From the NCBI GenBank assembly GCA_911728455.2, contig OU452227.1:17748110-17812109 (forward strand): a stretch of DNA of 64,000 bases, read 5' to 3'. Origin of the DNA: Marthasterias glacialis. Lineage: Eukaryota; Echinodermata; Asteroidea; Forcipulatida; Asteriidae. Below, piece by piece: positions 22,796 through 34,161 of this stretch; positions within the stretch are counted from its first letter, which is position 1, and each line of letters begins with the position of its first letter. The position numbers and the translations under genes are program-made. A model generated the notes under the pieces. That model did no database searches, was not told the DNA's origin, and saw only the letters and a list, made by a program, of their open reading frames with translations.

Positions 22796-23427
22796 AACTG
22801 ACGGATCGTGAACAGGGATGGCGGACCATGAGAAGGTATGGTGTAGGGCCTACTGTTTACTTGTACAGTAGGCCAGATGTCAAAATGTCATGCCCCAATA
22901 ACCGCACACAATAGGACTGAGTATAGCTGGTATGGCCAGAGTACAACCAGTTTGTAGGCCTCCTGTGTTGACGCCATTATGGAACCCCCAATATATACAC
23001 ATTCATTCTCACTTTATCTTAACAGTGACTTCAAAACGTAATGGCAGTGAGCACGCGGGAGGGGAAACTTAGCACCTACCTGATGTTATTGCCCTGCTTG
23101 TCACTTGTCTTCGGGTTTCTCGACTTGGTCTGAATACACCAGTAGCACATTTGACTCATGCAACTGCGACAATATTTTGTATGAGCACATAACAATAGTG
23201 GTATCGATTTATGCTCGCCAGTTAAACTTTCGCATGTCGTTTGTGTGTTCTACTATCTATCAAAATTCAACCTGCTTTAAATTCAAGGGTGAAATTTACA
23301 ATGAAGTCATTAGTTTCATTTTGTAATCCCCTTATCGTTGTAATTTCATTACATTCATAATATATGAAACTGTATACTTCAATTAAATAAAGTTGTTCCA
23401 GTCCAATCTATTCTCTAGTCTAGAATA

Positions 23428-23470
23428 GACTTGCCTGCTCAGTCCTTTTTGTCTATATAACAGGCAAGTC
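23428..23470. repeat. Short inverted repeat, 10-bp stem
   Basis: GACTTGCCTG at 23428-23437 is the complement of CAGGCAAGTC at 23461-23470. Confidence 0.7.
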
Positions 23471-23638
23471 CTCAGTTGTCCTAATTGAACTCACATGAGA
23501 AGCTAACATAACATTCTGTTGATGTTTAAGAGAACATATTGATCATAAATATACAGGTCTACAGCGTTGAGTGGTGTCACGTATGTTCTTAAAAGGACGT
23601 GGCAAAGTATATTAAACGATGGGGGAAGAATAATCACA

Positions 23639-23772
23639 GGCCGTTTTCGAAACCACGGCTTGTGCTCCATCTGCCTGTTTGAAGCACCGTAAGGAAAGTG
23701 CACGTTTTCCATTATAGCTAACGGAGCCTAAGCCATAAGCCCAAGTCCAAACCGTGGTTTTGAAAACGGCCT
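23639..23772. mobile_element. Foldback MITE with GGCCGTTTTCGAAACCACGG ends
   Basis: The left end GGCCGTTTTCGAAACCACGG is complementary to CCGTGGTTTTGAAAACGGCC at the right. The interior has a CTTGTGCTCC / AAGCCCAAGTCC region. A half copy seems to abut the 12-bp minisatellite near 51660. Confidence 0.8.
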
Positions 23773-24092
23773 TAAATTAAGCATATACTCCAATTAGCGT
23801 ATGACTATCATTAGAGAGCAGTTTACAGACCACTTTGGAGATACACTCAAAACTGACAGTGATCAAGAAATATTAATTCTTTGAGTTAATGGCGTAGTAA
23901 TGATACAGCCCCGACGGGGAAGTGGAACTCTTTCTCTTACATTCGTTAAAAACAGTAACACAATTATATATTTAAATTCAATTTAAATCATAAAATAAAA
24001 TCACAATTAAACTATAACAGTTAGGTTCAACACTCAACAGTCGTATTTTGTGTAATCGCTCGGCGTTTAAGTAATCTTTTGACATTTCAATG

Positions 24093-24444
24093 CAGTGGCG
24101 TAGCTATGGGGATAACTAACTGATGTCGATGCCCCCCCCCCCCCGCCCCTCATTTGTAATCTGGATTTTTGAAATTAAAAATCAACATAATAAAATGTTA
24201 CATTTGATAAGATTTTAGTAGTAATTTAAATGTTTTAAAACTATTTTTCTACTTACAAACAGACAATTTATTTGTTTTTTACCTCCACGTCATATTATCT
24301 TATATGAAATAGTAAACGGCGTAACAAGAGCCCTGAAAAAGGTTTGCGTTTAGGAAAAACGCAGTTTTAATTGGCTAGAAGTGCCCCCTTGAATAAAATG
24401 GTGCACCCACGTGTCCCCCTATGTGTACCCTAGTTTCGACATTG
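24093..24444. mobile_element. Non-autonomous hAT-type element with 8-bp target duplication
   Basis: The element starts CAGTGGCGTAGC and ends GTTTCGACATTG. The flanks TTTCAATG (24085-24092) and TTTCAAAG (24445-24452) are an 8-bp duplication with one mismatch. The interior matches 11073-11367 and 54093-54471. Confidence 0.8.
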
Positions 24445-24552
24445 TTTCAAAGATCTTTTGGAGGATCTTCAAAGTCTTCAAGTATCGGTTACAATATGGA
24501 CTTTATATTGTGGAGCAAAGGGAGACATTGGAGAGTCAGGTGTTATAGTTTT

Positions 24553-24840
24553 TTAATAGACCTTTCTTTTGCAACGTCACAGCCCAATTTTTGCCAACCA
24601 AGGTTGGAGAAACTACGGGGAGCCATCAATGCATAGCAAAAACAGATAATTACAAGTTTGTAATGTTGTGGGAAAAACAAACCGACCAATAATGGGATGT
24701 TTTTTTTAATAGAAAGTTTGCAAAAATGTTTAATTTGGTAACAACGCCTGTCAACAAGATTTAATTGTTTTGCTAAATTTTGGCTGTCCATGCAAACAAA
24801 CCAACACGGTTTGTTTATCAACAAAATAAAGGTCTATTAA
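24553..24840. mobile_element. MITE with TTAATAGACCTTT terminal inverted repeats
   Basis: The left TTAATAGACCTTT and right AAAGGTCTATTAA ends are exact complements, 288 bp apart. There is no coding capacity. It lies just downstream of the stop codon of SLCO copy A. Confidence 0.75.
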
Positions 24841-24982
24841 AGCTGACGTGAGAAAATTCACATTAACTGCATACCCAAATAAAAATTGGCACTTCATTAA
24901 ACAGTGCAAAGATGCTTATGAGGCACACGTGATGTTTAGTTTAAATCATTCAGCAGATGACACCAACAAAAAAGGAAATCCT

Positions 24983-27900
24983 TTACTTTTCATGATCATA
25001 ATTTTGGTTGAATTTTTCGGGCCGTTCGCGAATGGTTTTCTTGATGAAATAATAGGATGGCGACATGGAGAGCGTCCCCATGACACCTATTACCAGAGAT
25101 AGGCCCATGAAGAGATAGCGGTACAGTTCAATGTCATAGATCAAGCACGAGCCCGCCGAGTCGCATACAGACTGCCATACAATGCATGACAGGTCGACCA
25201 CGGCAGCGTACACCAAAGGACCAACTAAACCACCTGTAAAACAAATGACAATAACGGTGTCATTTTGGCGCAAAGAGCAGTATTACGGTAGTTTTAGCCC
25301 CCCGTGGAAAACAAATCAATTTGCATCTCGGTAGGAATCAAACCCGAGACCAGAGCTCGGTTTTACAAAGAGCTAAGATTGCCCTTATGACGTGTACCGG
25401 TCTTAATTGCTAAGCAAAGTGTGATGTCACAATACGAATCTCTATGCTGATTTGTAAAACCGAGTCCATCATTCTAGCCTGTTCGAGTATTAAGTCCGCC
25501 TTAGTTTGGAAGGTCGTGTGTGTTCATCGATTCCAACCATAGTCGTGTCGGTTGCCACTCACCCGACCCCCACGGCTAGAGCTGAGCATATGTGCCTATA
25601 CCATTATATAGTACAGCAACAACTAAAACTAGAAATGTAAATTTCTGAATTTTAATTTTGATTAATCCATCTTTTAAGTTTGCAGATCCTTTTCCCATAA
25701 AGTTTTGCAAAGAACAAAAAAACAAAAAAACATGTTATTAATGCGTGGACCAGGGACTCCGACAACTTACCTAAGCTCGTGAAAAAGCGATTTAACCCCA
25801 ACGCCGAAGTCTTGTCTTCCGGTAAAACAAATCTTGTGCAGAAGATAGAGTAAACGAAAATATACAGAAGCAGGTAAGATAGCTTTGCATGGTGTTGAAA
25901 AAGAGAAATAAACCGATTCTCAGTATTTTTGTTACCGCGTGAGGGCGTGTTCAAACCAAATTTATGTGATGCAAAACAAATAAAACGAACTGCTTTTTCA
26001 ATGTTGTTATTATTATAATTTATTTGGCCATCGATAGAAAACAACATACGGGCAGTCAAAATAAATCTGTAATTGTGACGCAAGGAAATTAGCCATTGAA
26101 AGCGCCCTCATGCGGCCAAAATACAGTCAACTTACAGAACAAAATCCTGTAATAATCTCCTCTTAAAGGTAGAATACAGGATTGGTATTCATCCAAATTT
26201 TTGTTTATTAGTATCAGTCTGAAGGCTTTCAAATTATGAAGTTCATACCAATAGCAATCTTCCATAGAAATATTTATCTGAAATACTGTCAAAGTTTAGA
26301 ACATAGAAATATTGAAGACCCCGATTTAAATTTCGGTTGTAAACAATCGAAATTAAGGACAATGTGTTTACAAGCTGAAAAGTGTGCACGGCTTTTCACT
26401 ATTTTCTACTGACTCAGACAACGGCTTGAGCCCAGTTTTTTACATTTTTTTTCATGTATATTATTGGATCACACAAAATTAAAAACACTGCACTTTCACA
26501 ATCATAGTTTTCCTTTAACAGAAATACCGGTTATCCAGAAGAACCCGAGGCAAGAGAAGTCTAGACGTTCCAACAGTGTACTCTATTCTCCTAGAGACGA
26601 ACTGAGTACACTGTTCGAAAAGTCGAGATATTTAGCCTCTGGTTATTCTCAGATGCAACACTTCTTTTAGGAAGTTATTATTATAATATGGCATGTTTTC
26701 TGTATTTAATTCCCATAAAGCATGGAGTTTACCTTAAGAGTAAAATATGAAACACTTGTTGGGAATTCAATGTATAATGGCCAGTTCCGTTATAATGGCA
26801 GCCTTTGGGACGCTAGGTGGCAGCAGCCATATCAGATAAATCCCCATTGTTTACGTAGTTCTGAGCATGCGCACATTTCTGAGAACCATCGGTCTACCTG
26901 GTAAGTCTGCTGCCACCTCGCGTCCTCAAAACTCTCCCATTAATAAAATGTCAATGTTTTATACAGCTACTAACCCCATTCACCTGACGTCATCACATGA
27001 TAACTTTTGGTTATGCCATTTTGTGAGTCAGATTTCCCGAGTGTGTACTGTTACTGTGAAGTGCGCATTTTAGGCGTCGCGCGTGTTTTAGACTCCCAAA
27101 AATGGCAGACCATGGGTAGACAGTAGCCACGTGTGACGTCAGTGCAAGTGGCCTGTTGTGATATTCACCTTAGTAGTAGAATTGTTTGCGGGACACCAGC
27201 CATTGTCAGAGCCATTGTCTGTAGTATCTGTACGATGATGAAGGGAAACAGCATGTTGCAGTCAAATTCACATAACCCCGCCACGGTGGAATTAACACCC
27301 TCCGCGAGACACGAGCAGTTGTGATATGAGATCTGGTGTCAAGAATAAAATCAAGAATCGTATGAACTTTAGAAACAAAATTTGAAGAACTGTCAAAATT
27401 TAAGGTTAAAGGTACGAATTGCCTAATGTGGACCGATTTTAATGTTCAATGTAGGCATATAATGTTGGATAGATTTTTGGTGTAAAGGAACATACAAACA
27501 ATTTTGAGATAACTATTACACGATAAACAATCGCTATTGCATAAATAATAATTATAGTTAATTGTTTGCGTGCGGTCAGTCTCGTTTACAATTTCTTCGC
27601 ATTGAATATCTTTGGTTTTTTTCCCAACGAAAAGCACATAGTGCCTACCAGTGCTTTCTGGATCCTCGGGGAATCCTGAAGGACAATATGTTTCCGCATA
27701 TACATAGCCTTCTGTTTTCGACCATATGGCTGACATTTTCCATTCAAGATTGGAATAAAATACGTACATCATCAATCGTCTCATTACAACCAGCAAAGCA
27801 AGCAGAGATGTATATGACGTCATTAATTTCGTCACAAACCGGCTGGTATGAAGCTGTTGTGCAGCCACAGTTAACGTTGCAATCGGCAACCAACGCTATC

Positions 27901-30900
27901 TCTGAAATGCTGTAGGAACATTAATGGGAAAATGTTATTCTGAGAGGAGAATGTAATTTTGAAGTTTAAAAACGCAAAATAAACAACACTTAACATTTTG
28001 ATTTGTGGTTACAAACGTGTATGCAAGAACTGCCTAATTAGGAATATAATCAATAACCTTTCACCTTTTACCCAAGTAACCATAGTTCACGCCAGCTATC
28101 TGCGGGTTGTGGCATCCAAACAAGATAGAGAAGACGTATCCACCAACAGCTAACAAGAGACAGATGAACGCAAAGACGAACATACTCACGAATCCTAACT
28201 TAGCCTTACGGACGATGACTCCTCCGAGGATCCATCCCACACCATACGCAGGTACTATGGTTACACCTTGATGGGCAAAACAGAAACCACTTTGTATTAT
28301 TAAGTCTCTACACTGCATCTTAGTTAAGAAAAAAATAGTGTCGTATTTCGTTTTAGCAGCAAGGTCAATCCTGTACGGAGCTCCTGAAGTGCCATTCTAC
28401 TTATCAAGATAACGAGATAAATTTATCTAGTCAAGACAACTTTCTGAAAATAAGAAGTCCACTTCACCATCTTAGTTTCAGGAGGAAGTCTTGGTGAGAT
28501 ACATTTCCATAGTAAGTCGACTTATTTCGTTTCAGTAAGTCATCTTGGTGATAAATTAAAGTTATTATGCAAAGTCGACATTTTAGATTCAATTTTAAGT
28601 AAGCTTTGTGCGATAAATAATTATCACGGGACGTCGACATATTAATTTCAGTGAGTCAACTAGGCGAGATGATCTCATTATCTAGATAGTGGTCTTGCTG
28701 TCACAGAGCTCCGTAATTCTGACACAAAAGGTGGAAACACTTTGGTGAATCCTTGTTGTCCGCAGAAAGTTCTTTCCTAATTTCCTTCTCTAGTACGACC
28801 GAAAAAATTATCAAGCAATTTCTATTATTTTACAGTTTTGTACACAAATAGCTTCAGATGACCATTAGAAACGTAGAAGCGGTTTTCGAGATTCTCTTCG
28901 AAAGGTACCGTAATACATTACAACACCCAATCTTGTTTACAACAATTATCAAGATTGTTTTTCGTTTGATCTGGACTATTTTTATGTTCGACACAGATCA
29001 GTACAGAGCAATGCTTTCCCCATTAACGTACCGGTCATGGTTATGGGTTCCCACATCACCTGACTGTTCACAGTGAACATTGCTCGTGGCTTCGCCCATG
29101 TTTATTGTTGTATTATAATGTACGTTGATAATTCATTGCCTTGCAAACAAGCATATCACAACAAACTGTTAACTATATATCGGAAAGAGCACATAATTAT
29201 CTATAATGTGATAGTGCCTAGTCCATCTGATACCACTAGCAGCAACACTAGCGTATAAAGAAAGACACTATAACTTATTGTTCGTAGGTAGACGTTTACC
29301 ACGACTAATCATTGGCGTAGCCGGGGGGTGGGGTTGGGGGGGGGGGGGGCAAAGGGGTGAGGCAGCTGCCCACCTGCGGAATATCTTTCCCACTGCTTGC
29401 TCCCCAGTCAGCCTCTGGACGCCGTGAAATTTGTTATAATCAGGCATTGTTTGCTGAAATTACCCCCTCTACAAATATCTGTGCCCACACCACTAAAATA
29501 TGCTGGTTTTTCTACAAAAAATCTCGTATTGTGTGTGGGCAGATACGGGTATCTTTATCAACGTTGTTAAAGAGATTTTATACAAATTAAGGGATACGAT
29601 AGTTTAATTAGATTAGCCTTAATAATTTTTTTTAATTTATACCAAAAAGAAAAAAAGAAAAGAAGAAAACGATGAGAACAACTAACCTGTCAGAAGATCG
29701 GCACCGGATGCAGTGACTTCAAACTGCGATTCCAGATACTTGGCAAAGAAGGTCGAGAAGCCAAACGTAATGGCGAACTGACACATCATGCACAACGTGA
29801 TGCACATAAACACCGGGTTCGTTAACAACCGTTTTGTGGTCTTCATGAAACCTAAGAAGAAAAAAAATACAATAAATGAGTCCCAGTAACTGTCCCTTCC
29901 ATTGACCCAGTTCATCTGACGTCATCATCACAATAGTCTTGGTTGGGCCATTTTGATAGTCAATGTCATGAGCATAGATTAACTTTGTTGAATATATTTT
30001 GAAACTGTAGCTGAGTAGGTTCACTACCGGGGGAAGATGGGACAAGGGTCGGTCATTACCGGGTAAGATGGGACAATTCTCATTCAACGTGCATAACATA
30101 AACCAAATTATTTCCGGCAAAACCCCTTTAAACAAAATAATTTCGTCTATCGAGTCTATCTCTTGGGGTCACCCTTTTACCCCGTACTTTTCAGTTAGTG
30201 TAAGTGGCGGCAAACAATGCACGTGTCTGTTGTCAAATTTAACGCGTCTTACGTGCAGGTTATTGTCCATAACAGACAGTCAACATTATTTACAACAGCA
30301 CTTGGCCCATTTTTTTAGCACATGATTCAGAAGTATAATATCAATATCGGCCAAAAGCAACACAGCCTTACCGAATGAATACATTTTTTTCCTCTGGGTG
30401 TTTTTGTGATCCGTTCCGTTTAACCCCAAAAGTCATTTTTAGTGGGGTAAGATGGGCCAATTTCTCAACAACTTATTATGAATTATGAACGGTTGGGATA
30501 AAATAGAACATATATAATTGCTTACAAACACAACTGCAAAAGATCTGTAATAAAATTTCTCTTGTGGAATATTACAGTTTTTTGTTTAACTTAATTATCA
30601 CACTAATTTTTTGTCCCATCTTGCCCCACGATATTCCACTTTAATTTTTCTTGGACCCATCATCGATACATCGCATGCGTCTCATCTTGCCACAAATGTT
30701 TGGGGGTAAAACTGGACCGAAAATACAATTTTAAATAGTAAAACCCTTGAAATTAATATGAAGGTTAAAATATAAGTAAATTTTTACTATTAGTAAGCCC
30801 ACGTGGACAAAAGGAAAAATCAAATTTTTATTTAACAAAAAATAGTTAACTGTCCCATCTATTGAATTTGTTTCTTCTTTAATAGTATGACACTGCCTCG

Positions 30901-33900
30901 GAAACAATACTATACCCCAAACCGGTCCATCTTCAGTATTTTCGTGATCCGGATTCCCGTCAATGTTGGCTACATCATTAGCAGTTCCTGAACCTGTAAA
31001 CAACCAAAATGAAACAAAGTGGAGCTCAAGAAACACGCAAAGCTCACTTCAAAATCTATCACAATCAATCTTAAAGATAGGAAATCGATGTTGTGGTGTC
31101 TTAGACTATTTAAAGCGTGTCGTGGCTGAGTGGTCTAGTGCACCGGACTCAAGTTCTTGTGGTCAAGCACTCCGGGTGTGGGTTCGAATCCTGGTCATGA
31201 CACTTGTGTCCTTGAACAAGTATTTACAACAATTGAACAATTGCATCTCTTCACCCAGGGTCATAAATGGGTGCCTGCTGCGAGGGTAGAGGTTGATATT
31301 GCGTTTGAAAAAGCCTTTGGAGCGTCACGGCAGCTCAGGGCTGTATACTCCCCAGGGAGCTGAGAAAGATTACAGGAATATTATTGGCCCAATGACCAGT
31401 GCACTATTATTGTAAAGCACATTGAGACATTAATGTGAAATGCGCAATATAAGAACTTATTGTTATCATTTATTATTTTTGCGTATTCACCACCCTCCTC
31501 CCCCCCAAAAAAAGATCTCCGCGTGGAAACTTGAATCACTTGAAATTTGAAATTGTGCATGAATAATTTTGTTTTGTTTGTACCTTTTTGTATCATCTCC
31601 ATATCATTCACCCTCTTCCCGGGTTGTTCGCCTTTCTTTAAACTCCTTTCAACCGAAGACTCACTGGGTGATCTTTTTGGAAGCTTCCGAGGAAACCCGT
31701 ATATGGGTAAAGAAACAAGGCACACGAAGCCACCGCAGATGAGGAGACCGAGCCACCATGCGCCTACCCAGGCTGGATGCTCTGGGGACGGTAGGGACGT
31801 TCCGGGTTCGAGACGGTAAAAATCAACCCAGAGCTTCAAAGTAAACGAGCTCAAGAAGAAACCAAATATGGTACCCACGCCGTACATGCTCTCCATTATT
31901 CCTGCATGGGTTAGGATTAGAGTTATTTTATAAATTTGCATCGTATGGGGGAGACGTGATCTTGGGCCTACATTTTGTTAAAAAAATGCGCATCATGACA
32001 ACCAATGAAGGAAACTTTTATAGTTTCAAAACACTGGAAAATGTTCAGTGAGTTTCTAAGTCATTGCTCAAAGCTTTACACGAACCTGACCCTTCTCATA
32101 AGTGGTAAAAAGTGCACCGTGACTGTAAAGATATAAAAGTGGGAAGTTTTGCAAGAAATCCAACTGCTGTCTTGTACTTTAAAAAAGAACCTTATTTTAC
32201 CGTATAACTTCCTCATTAAGAGAGGGGTGAAACGGCACCAACTCAGACAAAACAGAAGGTACCAGCAGTTGTCCTCAGTTTCCTAGTTCTAGAACCAGGC
32301 AAGTTTTTGAGTATGAATTCCAACATCACCCAAAGAATGAAAGCATTAAAGTGTAATTTAGGCATACTTCTTAATCCCCTTGTTGATTGTATTTTTTCCA
32401 AGGATATTGTGAGTCAGAAGAAAGTTGTACATAAATCCTGAGAAATCACCACGCCTGTTTTGAATAACTAACCTGCAAACAATGCTGTTGTTTCCGTCTT
32501 GCAATTGTCGTCAATGTAGGACAGGGCGGGTGCTGGTATAGCAGCATAGCCAACGCCCCAAACGACAGAGCCAATGTTCAACACCCAGAAAGCTACATCG
32601 TTTTGTGCACCGACTGCGTCTGCTTTGTGGCATTGGTCATCCTGCGTGTCATTCATGCACACTATGCTATCTGTCTATGGGTTGGAATAATATTGGGTAA
32701 TTTAAAACAAACAAAAAACAAACAAACAAACAAACAAACAAACAAACAGAGCAGAGATTACTCTCGAGTGTTCTTATACTATACTTTCAGCAAACCTCAG
32801 GCCCCCCGCTCAGAACCCTTGCCCCCCCCCAAAAAAAAAAAATGAGATCGAAAAAATGCACAAATGAATGGTTCGATACATTAAATACTAGCAAATTATG
32901 CCTTTGCCCCCGTTTGAGGTAGGAGAGGTAAATTTAAAGTCACTATACAGGATTGGTAAGAATATACAAATTTGTCGAGTTTCAGTCTGAAAGCTTATTA
33001 CCGTTTAAGAAGTTATAGTACTATGACCAATGTTTCTATGAAATATTTCCCTTTTGAAATAATGTCATTTGAGAAAATTATATCTGAAAAAGTGTGCACG
33101 GTTTTTCACTATTTTCTCCCGACTTTGACGACGGATTGAGCCCAAATTTTCACAGGTTTGTTTTTTCATGTATATTGAATCATACAAAGTAAGAACACTG
33201 CAGTATCAGCTTTCTAACCAACCCTATAGAACCTTTAATGTTTGCTTTGAGTCTTTAAGTCTTCTAAAACAATCATAAACCTCACCTTTCCATCGACGAT
33301 GTCAAACTTGTCAAATAAGAATTGCGGCAGAGCATTAAGTAGTATACCTATACCCATCAGCATGGTTCCAGTGGCGATCCAACTCGGTCGTTTGGCCCTT
33401 GGTCGCCCGGCGAAGTACGACACTATGGGCAGGGCGACCATGTTACCAATACCGTACGTCATAACGATGAAGCCCAGGTTGGCTACAGTCAGACGGTACC
33501 GCATCTCGATGGTTGTTGTGATGCCGCTGAATGCACCCACTGCAACGGAATCACCGAAGATTCCCAGGCAAACGCAGAAGAGGAAGAAGACCGGAGAGAG
33601 GAAGACGGCAAGGAGCCACTTGGGTAAAAATGAGCAGCAGTCCATGTCAGAATCATCCTCGTCTCCCGTTAGGTCTTTACCAGTAGTTGTTTTGTTTCGC
33701 GGCCCCCGAGGATCAGTCTGTTCCCCTTCGGTAATGACCCCATTGTCTACCGATACCTCTTTGTGCGTGTCTGCCTTGTTTAGCGATACCTCTTCAGTGG
33801 TGCCTGCCTCCTGTATCAGCACCTCTTTGGGTGCGTCTGCCTCCTGTATCAGTACCTCTTTGGGTGCGTCTGCCTCCTGTTTCAGCATTTCTTCGGGGGT

Positions 33901-34161
33901 GTCTGCCTCCTGTTTCAGCACCTCTTTGGCTGCGTCTGCCTCCTGTATCGGCACCTCTTTGGGTGCGTCTACCTCGTCCACTGTCACCTCTTGGGCAGGT
34001 GCAGCATTTTTCACCCGTACTCTTTTAGTACCGTCTGCAATATTAACTGTTGGATGTTCATTTGACATGTTGGAATCACAGCTGTCCCCATTAGCTACCT
34101 GTTGTTCGGATGATGGGACATCCGGACCGAATAGGTCGAGTTGAGATCTATCTTCAGCCAT
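24983..34161 (-). CDS. Organic anion transporter (OATP/SLCO family), copy A
   Basis: Ten minus-strand coding exons: 34161-33286, 32674-32473, 31901-31584, 30993-30916, 29851-29687, 28266-28065, 27909-27768, 27332-27169, 25832-25771 and 25233-24983. They total 2460 nt (819 aa) in one open frame. OATPs are 12-helix plasma-membrane carriers for sodium-independent uptake of amphipathic organic anions. Diagnostic features are P-A-W-V-G-A-W-W-L-G-L at about 402-412, S-Y-F-A-G-R-P-R-A after the first helices, and the large cysteine-rich extracellular loop (Kazal-like) across exons 7-8 (about 615-690). The cytosolic N-terminus is over 100 residues longer than in copy B and carries 11-residue repeats. 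The Kazal motif reads S-A-C-F-A-G-C, where copy B has S-P-C-H-A-G-C. The start is the first ATG of exon 1, and an acceptor 27 nt upstream implies a 5' noncoding exon. The exact SLCO subfamily (4A-like?) is uncertain. Confidence 0.93.
25929..26122. mobile_element. MITE with GACCGCNTGAGGGCG ends, copy in SLCO-A intron 9-8
   Basis: The element has left end GTTACCGCGTGAGGGCG and right end CGCCCTCATGCGGCC. It is the inverted counterpart of the copy at 15295-15474 and lies in the intron between coding exons 8 and 9. Confidence 0.75.
26163..26520 (-). mobile_element. Foldback repeat, GTGTGCACGGTTTTTCAC family (copy 3)
   Basis: It starts CTTAAAGGTAGAATACAGG and ends TTTTCCTTTAAC, and contains AAAGTGTGCACGGCTTTTCAC. 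It lies in the intron between coding exons 8 and 9 of SLCO copy A. Confidence 0.7.
26793..26943. mobile_element. Foldback MITE, GGTGGCAGCAGAC-type ends
   Basis: GACGCTAGGTGGCAGCAG at the left and CTGCTGCCACCTCGCGTCC at the right are complementary. It is the same family as 301-447; outer bases TAATGGCAG / CTCCCATTA also pair. Confidence 0.75.
29310..29590. mobile_element. hAT-like fragment with G run, intron of SLCO copy A
   Basis: It starts CATTGGCGTAGCC followed by a long G tract and GCAGCTGCCCACC. Its body (GTCAGCCTCTGGACGCCGTG, ACCCCCTCTACAAATATC) matches the element at 47161-47501. The right end is not clear. Confidence 0.55.
31116..31481 (+). mobile_element. tRNA-Leu-derived SINE, full-length copy
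   Basis: The tRNA-like head has an A box (TGGCTGAGTGGTCTA) and B box (GGTTCGAATCC) and resembles tRNA-Leu(CAA). A body with CTCTTCACCCAGGG and CTCCCCAGGGAGCTGAG follows. The 3' end, GCGCAATATAAGAAC plus TTATT repeats, resembles CR1/L2-type LINE tails. It lies in the intron between coding exons 3 and 4 of SLCO copy A. Confidence 0.85.
32705..32747. repeat. (CAAA)n microsatellite
   Basis: About ten uninterrupted units of AAAC lie 30 bp upstream (minus sense) of SLCO-A coding exon 2. Confidence 0.9.
32932..33240 (-). mobile_element. Foldback repeat, GTGTGCACGGTTTTTCAC family (copy 4)
   Basis: It has AATTTAAAG and CCTTTAATG ends, with AAGTGTGCACGGTTTTTCAC and CACAGGTTTG inside. It lies in intron 1 of SLCO copy A, ending about 45 bp from exon 1. 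Confidence 0.75.
33756..33990 (-). repeat. In-frame 33-bp coding repeat in SLCO copy A exon 1
   Basis: About seven 33-bp units encode variants of E-A-D-A-P-K-E-V-L-I-Q in the predicted cytosolic N-terminus. The central units are nearly identical, the outer ones diverged. SLCO copy B has no counterpart. Confidence 0.9.

Larger units (their letters stand above)
20415..24982. other. Intergenic region upstream of the LITAF gene and downstream of SLCO copy A
   Basis: No supported gene. It contains a degenerate repeat (21636-22030), short hairpins near 22.7 and 23.4 kb, a foldback MITE (23639-23772), a hAT-type element (24093-24444) and another MITE (24553-24840). The LITAF-gene promoter must lie just above 20414. 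Confidence 0.6.

Noticed and set aside
31116-31205. tRNA-Leu gene
   Set aside because: The head keeps A and B boxes and a pairing acceptor stem, but the anticodon stem is degraded. The same sequence recurs with a common 3' body, so it is a SINE.
33299-34144. 281-codon plus-strand ORF
   Set aside because: It is the antisense shadow of SLCO copy A exon 1, helped by the 33-bp repeat.
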